A stretch of 64,000 nucleotides of DNA from Streptomyces caelestis (GTDB lineage: Bacteria; Actinomycetota; Actinomycetes; Streptomycetales; Streptomycetaceae), in assembly GCF_001279005.1 (NCBI RefSeq), contig NZ_LGCN01000166.1:35812-99811 (forward strand), written 5' to 3'. Both the position numbers and the translations under genes were made by a program. The notes under the pieces are model-generated. The model saw only the letters and a list, made by a program, of their open reading frames with translations, searched no databases and was not told the origin of the DNA. Shown here in pieces: positions 55,212-63,313 of the stretch (position 1 is its first letter; each line of letters starts with the position of its first letter).

Positions 55212-58200
55212 TCACCTGCTGTACGGCGCCAGCCCCTCATTTCCGGCGACGACCAACGAGTCGACGAGCATCTGCCACTCGTCCAATTCACCGAGTTCCT
55301 CGGCCGTCCTACGAATTTCCTTGAGCCAGCTGTTCGAGAGCCACGACTGCTTGACCGTGACACGTCCGTCTTGAATGCAGAGGTCGGAAACCCAATGCAC
55401 GCCACGGGTAGCCTGGACTTCCTCCGAGAGCTTCCGCAGGATGCCGATGAGCGCGTCGACGGACTTGGCCTCCCCGCGAGCGGTCGGCAGCCAATCGTCG
55501 ATCGACTCAACGAGGTCCTCAGCGCGAACCCAGTCGACGGGTTCACCGACGACCTCGTTGTACAGGCCCTGCGTCCATGGAAGAGGGTCCGGCAGCAAGG
55601 CAGCGGCAGCCCAGTCGCCCCAATGATGGTCACGGTAGGGGCTCGAGTCGTCACTCAGGTAGCCAATGGCATGGCGCAGCAACGACGGCCAGACACCTCG
55701 GGCAGCTTCAGCCAAGCGTTCGTTCTCTGCACCTGCCGCAGCAAGACCGTGAAGAAAATTCGTCATCAGCCCTGCACCTTCGCGAAGAACGTCGAGGTGT
55801 TCGAGCACCGGTTCGGCGTCACCGTTATTCGCGAAGCCTTCGAGCAGGGCCCGTGCGGCAACGAGCGTGTGCATCCCGCGGTCGTCCGCGGTCCAGCCCT
55901 CCTTCTCCTGCGCAACCATGGCGCGTCGCTCGACGTCGAGAAACGCGGCGAGGAGCGTGGCTGCGTCGTCGGTGCAACAGTGGTCCGTCGACGCGGCTGC
56001 CCCAAGTCCGCGAATGGCTGCGTCCAGAACCGCGATGTCTACGGAGTCACCCGGTAGTTCCTGGAGGCATTCGACAACGTCGCCAGCAATCTGGACATTC
56101 GGCTGTCGCTGGCCGTCCTGGTCCCATGGACCGATTTCTGCGCCTCGGGCGGTTTCAAGCAACCAGTTCAACGCTGTCCGGTGGATGCAAGGGTCGAAGT
56201 GGCATGGGGATCTCCAGACGACATCGCATCCACGCGCCAGGTACAGCCGAGTCTCCAAGGACGCCTTGCCTGCCATCGCAAGACCCGCCTGGGCAACATC
56301 TTCGGTCGAGCCACCGGCCGCTTCCAGCGGTGCGGCCAGTGCGGGTGTGAGGAACGCCGGCAGGGCTTGAGCCACAGCTCGGTCGGCACTGAGGTCGAAG
56401 TACTGGTCCTCGTGGCCCTGGTCCTCGGCGTCCTGGAACGATGATGCGATGCCGATGACGAGCTCAGCTGCGAACTGCGCTTCGCAGCCCAGCGCCTCCA
56501 GATCGCCAGCGGCGGCTCGTTCGACCGCTGCTCGGACGACGTGGGCAACAGCGTCCACAGGCCGGTTCGGCATCAGGTCTTCATCGGCTTCGATCAAGGC
56601 ACGTCCTGTCGTCAGGTCCGCAGCGATCTCCTTCGACGAGGGCGGACAGTACTCCGCGTCATGCTTGGCCGAGCCCCAGTACCGATTCTGCAGGCGCAGG
56701 CTGGTCTGCACGATCTCCTGGTGAGCCTCGTGCGCTTCTTGCGCGGCTTGCAGCTCAAGCGGTGGTTCGACCTCGATGTAGACCTCATCCCCATGCCGCT
56801 TAACTCGATATTGCTCCGGGTCCAGGCTTGCGGCCCAGTTCTTCGTACGCTCCTGGCTAATGCTCAGTCGGTCGCCGTTCTCGACAAGCTTGTCGGCGAC
56901 CTTCTTCAAAGCCTGGGCACGCTCCTGTCCGCCGTGCACCATCAGCCACATGGCTACCTCACGCGGTGTCCACTGGCGGCGTTCAAGGTTTGCGAGCCCT
57001 TCGGTTGCCGCACGCAGCCCTATGTACTCACTCGTCCTGCGGCCAAACTCCAACTCCCATACGACAGGTTCGGCGAGGAAAAGGTCGAGCTCGGTGCCGA
57101 CTTTCTCAATGTGGCGCACTAGCAGACCGAATAGCATCCCCGGAATAGCCAGGTTCTCGCAGCCGTTCAAGAGTGTCTCGACAACCAACCTCGGTGACGC
57201 ACCCTGACTCAACCATGTGTCGGCAAGACGCTCCATCGCCTGGAGTGCGCTCATAGCTGAGTATGGGCCAACTGACGTCCCCCGATACCAGCTCCACACA
57301 TGACTGTCGCCGACGTACAGGCGGGCGGCGCCGTCAAGGTTCAGGACCGCACCGCGGTCTTCTCCTTCTCCGCTTTCTGTATCGACATCTACGCTTTCGT
57401 TCCGGGCGTGGACGGGCCCAGCAAATGCGTCAGGCGAACTAAGCCGCGACAGCGTCGCTACGCGCGCCCGCGCACCGCTGTTCAGGATGTCGTTCAGCAC
57501 CCGCACCGATGTCGGCAACGGAGCTGTCTGGAACAGCTGCCAGAATCCACCGAAATAGTACTGGAAGAACGGTGGTCCGAAACCTGTCCACCGACCCTGA
57601 TGCCCCCGGACACCCTCATCTCGGTGCCAACTCGGCTCGTCGTCGATGTAGTAGGCCGCCATCAACGTCGCCAGTAGCTCTGGGCTCTTCTGCGCCAAGG
57701 CTCGGGCGCTCAGCGGCGAATCCGCGGCCGGAGCCAGGAACGCTGGCGCGTCGTCCGCGATAGCCCGAAGGCACGCTTCGACGGCATCATCGATGTCCGG
57801 ACCGAGCAGGGCCAACGTTTCGACGAACTCTTCCTTCGTCAGGTGGTAATCCAGCTCGCGTCGGCGTCGCCGACGCTGCGGCATCCACCCAGACGGTGTC
57901 TCCCCGCCGGTTTTGTGCAGAGGGAACGAGTTCCAGTAGGCAAGGAGACGGGCTCGAAGCCTGATTCGTAGCTCGTTGCCAGCCGGAACGTCCGCTAGGG
58001 ACAAGGCTTGCAGCCAGTCCGCGAGCAGTTCGAACGACTCCTTCGACACGTCCCACGGCTCTTTGTCATCGAGGAGGAGTTGCACAACGGGCTTCGTGAC
58101 TAGAGGGTCGACCAGCCCATTGACCTTATGCCGCTGCTGAACAACTCGGACTACGTCGCCGAGCACCAAGCCGACCGACTGGTCCGTGCACGCTGACTTC

Positions 58201-60314
58201 AGGCATTTGTACCCGAACGGTGTCTCCAGTACCGCCTCCACCGGAACGTCAGTCCACCGGGGTCCGCGTGCTGCCGCGAACACCTCGAATTGCGAGCTCA
58301 GTTCGATGAACTTTCGGACAGGCCGAGCGTCCGGTGCTTTCAGTAGTCCCTCGCACGCAAGAATGGCGGCCGACAGCGCCCACCGAGGCGCTCCCGCTGA
58401 CTGCAGCAAATCGGTGGGGCTCTGACCACGGACGAGAAGGATGGCGGTCGCGTACCGCCGGACTTCGTCATGTGCAAATTCCGGCTGATTCCGATACCGG
58501 CTCGGTGGTGCGAGCAAATGGTCCCGACGCAGCGCGTCGACCGCTGCAGCATCAACGCCTGCGCCAGGTCGACGGTCCTCGGGCAGCTTCATGGTCTCTG
58601 CGGCTACTGCGAGCAACGTCTGTTCGCGTGCCTCCGCCGAGCCGACACCGGGCCGCCCATCGCCGCGAACAATCCGGCTCCACACCAGATCAAGGCATTC
58701 CCACTCACCCAGTGAACTTTCCGGCTCTGCCCCGGTCCGAGCCAGAAGGTCCAGTACAACGGGCCTTCTCAGCAGCGAGTTCGCAGGCAGGTCTCGCAGG
58801 ACCGTACGCAAAAGCGGAAAGTGGTCTGAGACGACAGAGATGTCCTCATCGCCCAACGGCCGCATTTCGAAGGATGAAATGGACTTCGCGAACCCCAGCT
58901 CCACCTGTTCTCGCACGAAACCCAGTGCCACGTCAGATGTCACAACAACGAGCCCAACACCCGCCGCAGCCGCTGCCAGCACCAGGTCACTCAACAGGCC
59001 GGCAGATCGCTCCAGAGCAGCATCAGCCGCATCGATGACCAGGACCCGAGACGGTGCCGATGTCTCCGCGAGCACATCCTCCAGCGACATCCCGAGCGCA
59101 GCCCGCAGCTCCAAGCTCGACTGCGGCAAGCCGCGGAAGTTCACCACCACCCCCTGAAACCCAACGGGGTCTGCGGCTTCCAACTCTTCGACGGCCGACA
59201 GCGTCAGCGCGCTCTTACCGATGCCCGACTCGCCGGATACCAGCAGAGCCGAAACACGAGTACCTGCCTCGCGCAGGACCCCAGCGAGTTGCTCGCGACG
59301 GTCGGCGAACGAGATCTCGACCGGCCCGCCAGATGCCTCATCACCGATCGTGGTCCGCACACGGGCAACAGCCAGCTTGCGTTGTTCAGCGAGCACCGAC
59401 CACGCGTGCCGGCTTCGAGTCGCGGCCGAGTCCAAGAGCACGTGAATGTCACGGCGAAGCACCTTGAGGTCCACCACGGCGCCCGTCGCGTCGTAGCGGG
59501 TTGCCTCGACCTCAAGCTGGTTCCGGACCACCACTCCGTCGGTGGCAGCTGAGGCCACGCCGTCCAGCGACGTTGCGACCGCCGCGCGGTCACCTTCGTC
59601 CGGGCTCTGGACCGCGAAACTGAGGATGTGCAGCCGACCAAGCAGCCGCCACGCCAGCCGCAGGACCTCTTTCGGTACTGTGCCGTCTTCGACGACCTTC
59701 TCGACCACCTTCAGAAAGTGCTTCTGCCGCTCACGCACCGGCTTCGACCAGCGGCCATCGACGTCCATGGACGCTTGGAATGACTCCGGGTCGGCATGGG
59801 CCCGCGCGATATCACAGAGCGTTGCGAGGTGGTCCCACTGATTGGACCGGCCGGCGGTTGCGACGGCGACCTGGTGAGTGTCTGTGTCGAACCTTTCGAC
59901 TTCGGAAAGCAGCGACCCGACGAGCTTCACCGTCTCGTCATGGCTCGGGACGAAGTCCGGCGTTGCGCGGCATGCCACGGCAAGGGTGACCTCGCCTGAC
60001 TCATCGCCGCACTCAACAAGAAGGTCATCTACCGGATGCGCCGGACCAGTTTGGAACGACACCCTCCGGACCGGCAGCTCAGATGCCTCCGTCCGTCGCA
60101 CACCGGTCAACATGCCAGCGAGATAGACAGCCGCGACGCGATGCGCGAACGAAACACCACCGCCGCCCGTCGCGTAGGTGCTCGATCCTCGCGCACTTTC
60201 ACCGGTTGCGGCTGTGGCGCCTCCGGCGGCCGCATCCTGGGGAGCAGCGGCGGGCTCAGATGCCGCCTCGCCCTCGGACCGAGCAGCAGCATCCGGGGCA
60301 ACAGACTCGTTCAT
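55212..60314 (-). CDS. STAND NTPase, Avs-like antiviral candidate, 1700 aa
   Basis: Start ATG 60314 after GAGGAAT. Residues 1-50 are Ala/Glu-rich. Residues 55-160 resemble a Mrr/Cap4-type nuclease fold (SFAHRVAAVYLAGML; HPVDDLLVEC with D96-D97, then LAVACRA), but the usual catalytic Lys is Arg116. NTPase: Walker A VSGESGIGKS (361-368), Walker B RVLVIDAAD (423-431), sensor LVVVTSD (455-461), and an RR near 515, followed by about 1150 residues of helical repeats. This effector-STAND-sensor plan is that of Avs and related anti-phage sensors, in which the repeats recognise a phage protein. Not assignable to a known Avs type by eye. Confidence 0.75.
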   Translation of the reverse strand: MNESVAPDAAARSEGEAASEPAAAPQDAAAGGATAATGESARGSSTYATGGGGVSFAHRVAAVYLAGMLTGVRRTEASELPVRRVSFQTGPAHPVDDLLVECGDESGEVTLAVACRATPDFVPSHDETVKLVGSLLSEVERFDTDTHQVAVATAGRSNQWDHLATLCDIARAHADPESFQASMDVDGRWSKPVRERQKHFLKVVEKVVEDGTVPKEVLRLAWRLLGRLHILSFAVQSPDEGDRAAVATSLDGVASAATDGVVVRNQLEVEATRYDATGAVVDLKVLRRDIHVLLDSAATRSRHAWSVLAEQRKLAVARVRTTIGDEASGGPVEISFADRREQLAGVLREAGTRVSALLVSGESGIGKSALTLSAVEELEAADPVGFQGVVVNFRGLPQSSLELRAALGMSLEDVLAETSAPSRVLVIDAADAALERSAGLLSDLVLAAAAAGVGLVVVTSDVALGFVREQVELGFAKSISSFEMRPLGDEDISVVSDHFPLLRTVLRDLPANSLLRRPVVLDLLARTGAEPESSLGEWECLDLVWSRIVRGDGRPGVGSAEAREQTLLAVAAETMKLPEDRRPGAGVDAAAVDALRRDHLLAPPSRYRNQPEFAHDEVRRYATAILLVRGQSPTDLLQSAGAPRWALSAAILACEGLLKAPDARPVRKFIELSSQFEVFAAARGPRWTDVPVEAVLETPFGYKCLKSACTDQSVGLVLGDVVRVVQQRHKVNGLVDPLVTKPVVQLLLDDKEPWDVSKESFELLADWLQALSLADVPAGNELRIRLRARLLAYWNSFPLHKTGGETPSGWMPQRRRRRRELDYHLTKEEFVETLALLGPDIDDAVEACLRAIADDAPAFLAPAADSPLSARALAQKSPELLATLMAAYYIDDEPSWHRDEGVRGHQGRWTGFGPPFFQYYFGGFWQLFQTAPLPTSVRVLNDILNSGARARVATLSRLSSPDAFAGPVHARNESVDVDTESGEGEDRGAVLNLDGAARLYVGDSHVWSWYRGTSVGPYSAMSALQAMERLADTWLSQGASPRLVVETLLNGCENLAIPGMLFGLLVRHIEKVGTELDLFLAEPVVWELEFGRRTSEYIGLRAATEGLANLERRQWTPREVAMWLMVHGGQERAQALKKVADKLVENGDRLSISQERTKNWAASLDPEQYRVKRHGDEVYIEVEPPLELQAAQEAHEAHQEIVQTSLRLQNRYWGSAKHDAEYCPPSSKEIAADLTTGRALIEADEDLMPNRPVDAVAHVVRAAVERAAAGDLEALGCEAQFAAELVIGIASSFQDAEDQGHEDQYFDLSADRAVAQALPAFLTPALAAPLEAAGGSTEDVAQAGLAMAGKASLETRLYLARGCDVVWRSPCHFDPCIHRTALNWLLETARGAEIGPWDQDGQRQPNVQIAGDVVECLQELPGDSVDIAVLDAAIRGLGAAASTDHCCTDDAATLLAAFLDVERRAMVAQEKEGWTADDRGMHTLVAARALLEGFANNGDAEPVLEHLDVLREGAGLMTNFLHGLAAAGAENERLAEAARGVWPSLLRHAIGYLSDDSSPYRDHHWGDWAAAALLPDPLPWTQGLYNEVVGEPVDWVRAEDLVESIDDWLPTARGEAKSVDALIGILRKLSEEVQATRGVHWVSDLCIQDGRVTVKQSWLSNSWLKEIRRTAEELGELDEWQMLVDSLVVAGNEGLAPYSR

Positions 60315-60411
60315 GTATTCCTCGGTGGCGTTGTGCTATCAGTGGCCGCACGGCTCACCGTAGCGGTGCGTCGTCAACCGTGCAGCGATATATCGCATCA
60401 ATCCCTGTCCA

Positions 60412-60430
60412 GTCCGCACACAGTCCGCAG
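60412..60430. promoter_or_regulatory. Right arm-type integrase site
   Basis: GTCCGCACACAGTCCGCAG, the counterpart of 39973-39991. Lies 107 bp inside the right core, in the non-coding right end of the element together with a CGATATATCGC motif at 60386. Confidence 0.55.
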
Positions 60431-60536
60431 GACACCCGATCAAGACCGTCGCGCCCCATCGCCACCCATCACGAAAAGGCCAGGTCAGCAACCTGCAGTG
60501 ATCATCTCCGCAGGTCACCGACCCGCCCCATTACTA

Positions 60537-60551
60537 GGAGACCAAGAAGGC
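60537..60551. repeat. attR core, displaced host end of sodN
   Basis: GGAGACCAAGAAGGC, followed by CTGACCC: codons E-T-K-K-A in the sodN frame with the GCC Ala codon and TGA. The upstream bases (ACTA) do not continue sodN, confirming that the gene was cut here. Confidence 0.88.
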
Positions 60552-60612
60552 CTGACCCGGCCTCCCTCCGCGACGGCGATCGGTGCACCCTCGCGGTTCG
60601 CGGGTGGGGGGA

Positions 60613-60643
60613 GGGGCCCCGCCGCTCCGTGCGGCGGGGTCCC
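60613..60643 (+). terminator. Presumed native sodN terminator, now 20.7 kb away
   Basis: GGGGCCCCGCCG and CGGCGGGGTCCC form a 12-bp stem with one G-T pair. It lies about 60 bp past the displaced sodN stop, the normal place for the sodN terminator before integration. Confidence 0.65.
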
Positions 60644-60689
60644 TCGGCGTTTCCGTGACCGGTCACGCGGGGCGTGGGATGCTGGGCGG

Positions 60690-61112
60690 ATGGAGCTGGA
60701 GGATCTGGTGCGGTTGCGGCGGGCCCGGGACCGGATGGACCGGGAGTACGCCGAGCCGCTCGACGTCACGGAGCTGGCGCGGACCGCGCTGATGTCGCCC
60801 GGTCACTTCCAGCGCAGCTTCCGCGCGGCGTACGGGCAGACGCCGTACGCCTATCTCATGACGCGGCGCATCGAGCGGGCCAAGGCGTTGCTGCGGCGGG
60901 GCGATCTCACGGTGACGGAGGTGTGCCTCGCGGTCGGCTGCACCTCGCTGGGGTCGTTCAGCTCCCGGTTCACCGAGCTGGTCGGGGAGACGCCGAGCGC
61001 GTACCGGGCCCGGTCGCACGAGGAGAGCGCGGTGATCCCGCCGTGCGTGGCCCGGATGTACACCCGGCCGGTCCGGGGCCGGCCCCGGCTCGATCCGGGC
61101 GGAACCTTCTAA
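60690..61112 (+). CDS. AraC family regulator, DNA-binding domain only
   Basis: A 140-aa protein with two AraC helix-turn-helices: LDVTELARTALMSPGHFQRS and LTVTEVCLAVGCTSLGSFSS, with the FxELVGETPSAYR ending. It lacks a ligand domain. It starts 47 bp after the terminator and is 9 bp from the VOC gene, which it probably regulates. Confidence 0.88.
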   Translation: MELEDLVRLRRARDRMDREYAEPLDVTELARTALMSPGHFQRSFRAAYGQTPYAYLMTRRIERAKALLRRGDLTVTEVCLAVGCTSLGSFSSRFTELVGETPSAYRARSHEESAVIPPCVARMYTRPVRGRPRLDPGGTF

Positions 61113-61121
61113 TGTGGGCGC

Positions 61122-61550
61122 ATGGACACAGGAAACGACGTACGGCTCGCCCAGTGCTTCATCGCCGTCGACGACCACGACAAGGCGCTGGCCTTCTACC
61201 GTGACGTACTGGGGCTCGAGGTCCGCAACGACGTGGGGTTCGAGGGGATGCGCTGGGTGACGGTCGCCTCGGCGGAGCAGCCGGACGTGGAGATCGTGCT
61301 GGAGCCGCCCGCCGCGAACCCGGACGCCTCCCCCGGTGACAAGCAGGCGATGGCCGAGCTGCTGGCCAAGGGCATGCTGCGCGGGGTCAACTTCACCACC
61401 ACCGACTGCGACGCCCTCTTCGAGCGCGTCCGCGCCGCCGGTGTGGATGTGCTCCAGGAGCCGGTGGACCAGCCGTACGGGGTGCGCGACTGCGCGTTCC
61501 GCGACCCGGCGGGGAACATGCTGCGCTTCATGGAACGCCCCCGGCGGTGA
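61122..61550 (+). CDS. VOC family (glyoxalase-like) protein
   Basis: A 142-aa single-chain VOC protein: LAQCFIAVDDHDKALAFYRD, LGLEVRNDVGFEGMRWVTVA, VDVLQEPVDQPYGVRDCAFR DPAGNMLRFME. Two beta-alpha-beta-beta-beta modules; the metal-binding Glu/His set is partly present (E at the end of FME). Function could be glyoxalase, dioxygenase or antibiotic binding. It overlaps the following pseudogene as GTGA. Confidence 0.85.
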   Translation: MDTGNDVRLAQCFIAVDDHDKALAFYRDVLGLEVRNDVGFEGMRWVTVASAEQPDVEIVLEPPAANPDASPGDKQAMAELLAKGMLRGVNFTTTDCDALFERVRAAGVDVLQEPVDQPYGVRDCAFRDPAGNMLRFMERPRR

Positions 61551-61953
61551 ACGTCCGCCGGCCGTACGCCCTCATCGACCGTCCGGCGGCCGGGGCCGAC
61601 CGGGCCGGCGGGTTCCGGACGGCCGTCACGGGCACGCGCCTGTCCGAACCGAGCGGGGGCGCCGGGGAGTTCGCGACCCCGCGGGCGGAGGGCGCCGACG
61701 CCTGCGTGGGGATGCAGCGGATCGTCTCGACTTCTCCTTCGACGACGTGCCCGGGTTCGTCGCGAACGCGCTGCGGCTGGGCGCGGAGACGGTCGGCGAG
61801 CACGAGGGGTGGGCCGTACTGCGGTCGCCCGCGGGGCAGTTGTTCCGCGCGGTGCCCTGGCACGGGGAGTCGGTACGGCCGCCCGTCGTGCACGGCGGCC
61901 GTCCGGGCCAGGTGCGCCCCGAAACGGGCGAGCCGGCCCGCCGGCCGGACTAG
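61547..61953 (+). pseudogene. Frameshifted VOC-family gene
   Basis: From GTG 61547 the first frame reads like a VOC N-terminus (PYALIDRPAAGADRAGGFRT, AVTGTRLSEPSGGAGEFATP, CVGMQRI). Near 61720-61730 coding sense moves to another frame (LDFSFDDVPGFVANALRLGA, EHEGWAVLRSPAGQLFRAVPW) and runs to the stop at 61953. The two parts together make one VOC protein. A small deletion or a sequencing error would explain it. It was probably the third gene of the AraC-VOC operon. Confidence 0.75.
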
Positions 61954-62192
61954 TCGGTGGTGACGCGACAGGCGATGGCCACCAGGCCGTCCTCGGCGCC
62001 CGGCGACGGCTCGGGGACGGGGCACCGCGTCTCCCAGCCCTCCGGGAGGACGGGGGTCGGGTCGGGCTCCGTCCTCTCCCAGCGGGCCGGGGACGGCGGT
62101 TCGGCCTCGTCCTGCAGCCACAGGGTCAGTCCGCCCCCGACGATCACGACGGCCGTCCAGATGCCCACGCCCCACCGCCACACCGCGCCCAT
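61950..62192 (-). CDS. Small membrane-anchored protein, 80 aa
   Basis: One N-terminal transmembrane helix (GVGIWTAVVIVGGGLTLWL) then a short outside domain with CPVPEPSP and ACRV cysteines that could form a disulfide. No family recognised. Its stop overlaps the pseudogene end by 4 bp, convergent. Confidence 0.6.
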   Translation of the reverse strand: MGAVWRWGVGIWTAVVIVGGGLTLWLQDEAEPPSPARWERTEPDPTPVLPEGWETRCPVPEPSPGAEDGLVAIACRVTTD

Positions 62193-62201
62193 GCCGCAAC
62201 G

Positions 62202-62432
62202 CTAGCGCTTGGTGGGGGCCGGGCTCCCGGCGTCCTTCCGGATTCGGCCTGAACCGGAGGCGCCGGTCTCCCCGGCTTCCTCTGCTTCGCGGGAGCGGGA
62301 TTCCCGGCATTCCGGGTTGCGGCACGGGCCGTGCCCCCACACCGGAACCCATGCGCCCAGCGTCTTGTGGCGCCGGACCACCTTCTCCACCGGCTGTCCG
62401 CAGGCGGGACAGACGGGCTGTTCGCTGTCCAT
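62202..62432 (-). CDS. Small zinc-ribbon-like protein, 76 aa
   Basis: From ATG 62432: CPACGQPVEKVVRR ... GPCRNPEC. The CxxC...CxxxxC pattern suggests one zinc knuckle; the tail is charged. Ten bases upstream of the membrane protein gene and probably in its operon. The much longer upstream open frame is not credible. Confidence 0.6.
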   Translation of the reverse strand: MDSEQPVCPACGQPVEKVVRRHKTLGAWVPVWGHGPCRNPECRESRSREAEEAGETGASGSGRIRKDAGSPAPTKR

Positions 62433-62872
62433 GCCCCCAGGGTAGGCCCGGAACGGGGTCAGCGCTTCCTGCTGTACGTCCGCACGACGGGGTACGTCTT
62501 GACGACCGTCTCGTCGCGATCCCGTCGACCTCGTCGACCGGTTCACCGGCCCGGTCGGCCCCGGCGTGCGGGAGGCGACGTGTGCGCGCGGGTGGACGTA
62601 GGGGCTGGTGACGCCCTCCTGCGGGGCCAGGCCGCAGCCGGCCCGGCCCTGGACGATCGTGGTGAACCGCTTGTTCGGCAGGTGGTCGATGACGTACGTG
62701 AGCTTGCGCGACGCGGTCTCTTCCCGTGGGCGGCACTCGTCGTCGACGACTCCGGCTGTAGTGCTCCGAGCGTGGTGGCCACACGGGTTCATCGGGGCCG
62801 GGGCCAGACGGGAAACGGGATTCCGCATGGTTCGGTGCCGGGCTTCGTGCGGGGCGGTCGCCGCCGGGCGGC
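62433..62872. other. 440-bp region without a supported gene
   Basis: Open frames in several phases cross this region but none has family features or a ribosome site. It may hold a decayed gene and the promoter of the small zinc-ribbon gene. Confidence 0.4.
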
Positions 62873-63310
62873 CTATCCGGGGTGCGGTCCCCAGCCGGCG
62901 ACCGCGAGGAACAGGCTCACGACCATGACGGGCACGACCGCCACGGTGACCGCCACCCCGCGGGGGCGGCGGGCGTCGGCGGACAACGGCGCGTGCGGCA
63001 GCTGCGCCCACTGCCGGGCCGCCTCCCGCTGCTCACCGGCGCGTCGTACGGCGGCGCCGGCCCGCAGGGCGGCGGCGGCCGTACCGCCCGCGGCCGCCAC
63101 CCCCACCGGCGCCCACCACGTCGTGGCCACGAGCAGCACCAGGGCGACCGTCCCGAGGGAGCCCCAGCCGGTCAGGCAGGCGATCGCCGCCGTGCGGCGG
63201 GACAGCGGCCGGTCGGCTCCGGCGCGCAGGTCGGCGAGGGCCGGCAGGTACCAGACGCAGCCGGCGGCCGTCACCGCCGCGCATCCCAGGGCCAGAACGG
63301 GTTGCGGCAC
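62873..63310 (-). CDS. Small membrane protein, 145 aa
   Basis: Four hydrophobic segments (PVLALGCAAVTAAGCVWYLP; IACLTGWGSLGTVALVLLVA; WAPVGVAAAGGTAAAALRAG; VAVTVAVVPVMVVSLFLAVAG) with an Arg/Ala-rich cytoplasmic linker. It starts 3 bp after the ctaD stop on the same strand, so it is cotranscribed with this oxidase subunit. It might be an oxidase accessory protein, which is only inferred from position. Confidence 0.7.
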   Translation of the reverse strand: MPQPVLALGCAAVTAAGCVWYLPALADLRAGADRPLSRRTAAIACLTGWGSLGTVALVLLVATTWWAPVGVAAAGGTAAAALRAGAAVRRAGEQREAARQWAQLPHAPLSADARRPRGVAVTVAVVPVMVVSLFLAVAGWGPHPG

Positions 63311-63313
63311 GGC

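Larger units (their letters stand above)
39903..60551. mobile_element. 20.6-kb integrative mobilizable element in the sodN 3' end
   Basis: Bounded by 15-bp direct repeats. Left module: integrase, XRE repressor, excisionase, DUF3631 replication protein, candidate oriT, MobC, relaxase. Right module: ParB-like/GIY-YIG pair, metabolic-looking cluster with XRE-TPR and NUDIX genes, and a large STAND NTPase. No TraB/FtsK-type conjugative translocase or type IV secretion genes were recognised, so it should depend on a helper for transfer. No transposase was seen. Not identifiable with a named element from the sequence alone. Confidence 0.85.

Noticed and set aside
62433..63011. A 269-residue version of the zinc-ribbon protein
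   Set aside because: The upstream extension has no conserved features or ribosome site; ATG 62432 directly precedes the cysteine motif.
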